A DNA stretch of 64,000 bases from Mangrovicoccus sp. HB161399 (GTDB taxonomy: Bacteria; Pseudomonadota; Alphaproteobacteria; Rhodobacterales; Rhodobacteraceae): the NCBI RefSeq assembly GCF_013184745.1, contig NZ_JAATVU010000004.1, positions 1 through 64,000 of the forward strand, written 5' to 3'. The position numbers were made by a program, and so were the translations under genes. This document shows positions 63,965 to 64,000 of the stretch, one piece after another (positions within the stretch are counted from its first letter, which is position 1; each line of letters opens with the position of its first letter). The notes under the pieces were generated by a model. That model saw only the letters and a program-made list of their open reading frames with translations. It ran no database searches and had not been told where the DNA came from.

Positions 63965-64000
63965 GCGCTCTCCTCCCCTAGCCTAGCTTGCTTGATCCCA

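Overview
The window reads as high-GC chromosomal DNA from an alphaproteobacterium, most likely a member of the Rhodobacteraceae/Paracoccaceae. This is an inference from gene content: DUF1127 next to a LysR gene, DUF3422, a BI-1 protein, form II carbon-monoxide-dehydrogenase-type genes in the order S-L-M, a tripartite tricarboxylate (Tct) system, and frequent ATGA/GTGA/TTGA gene overlaps. No rRNA, tRNA or CRISPR array was seen.

Layout. 1-5.1 kb: the cut end of a transposase gene, then a signalling cluster of one membrane histidine kinase and four stand-alone receiver proteins. 5.2-7.2 kb: an XRE regulator with a DUF4268 nuclease-like protein, and a lone IS3-type OrfA. 7.3-15.3 kb: the most unusual block, six tightly overlapping minus-strand genes encoding three different tyrosine recombinases, two small HTH/coiled-coil proteins and a RecD-like helicase, with a 20-bp perfect inverted repeat at the distal end. 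15.4-23.5 kb: housekeeping and metabolic genes (BI-1, DUF1127, LysR, quinone oxidoreductase, XRE, hisN, 8-oxoguanine-type deaminase, CAP protein) and a membrane protein whose gene contains 43 tandem hexamers. 23.5-33.8 kb: form II CODH-type coxSLM, two alpha/beta hydrolases, YbjN, proC, CsaA, a 2-hydroxyacid dehydrogenase and DUF3422. 34.5-43.0 kb: an M20 amidohydrolase, moaA, an aldo/keto reductase, a SleB-type hydrolase, an unknown coiled-coil membrane protein and EttA.

43.0-46.2 kb and 57.7-59.7 kb are graveyards of decayed IS110, IS5 and IS30 transposases, plus a broken Sel1-repeat gene. They bracket a coherent catabolic island (46.2-57.6 kb). On the minus strand this is an operon of a class II aldolase-like protein, a peptide/opine-type ABC transporter, a 2-hydroxyacid dehydrogenase and an amidase. 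Divergent from it are a GntR/FCD regulator, an acetylpolyamine-amidohydrolase-like deacetylase and a class III aminotransferase. Shared GTCGAC-centred motifs suggest one GntR regulon. The substrate is probably an amine or acylated amine, but the sequence alone does not identify it.

59.7-64 kb: a TctD/TctE two-component pair co-transcribed with an extra periplasmic binding protein, divergent from tctC. ACAGGTT repeats lie between them. The window ends just after tctC.

The best candidate for an undescribed system is the 7.4-15.3 kb recombinase-trio/helicase operon. It resembles Tn554-type TnpA/TnpB/TnpC logic but has a third recombinase, a second small HTH protein and a RecD-like helicase. Its middle recombinase carries an in-frame stop near the likely start.
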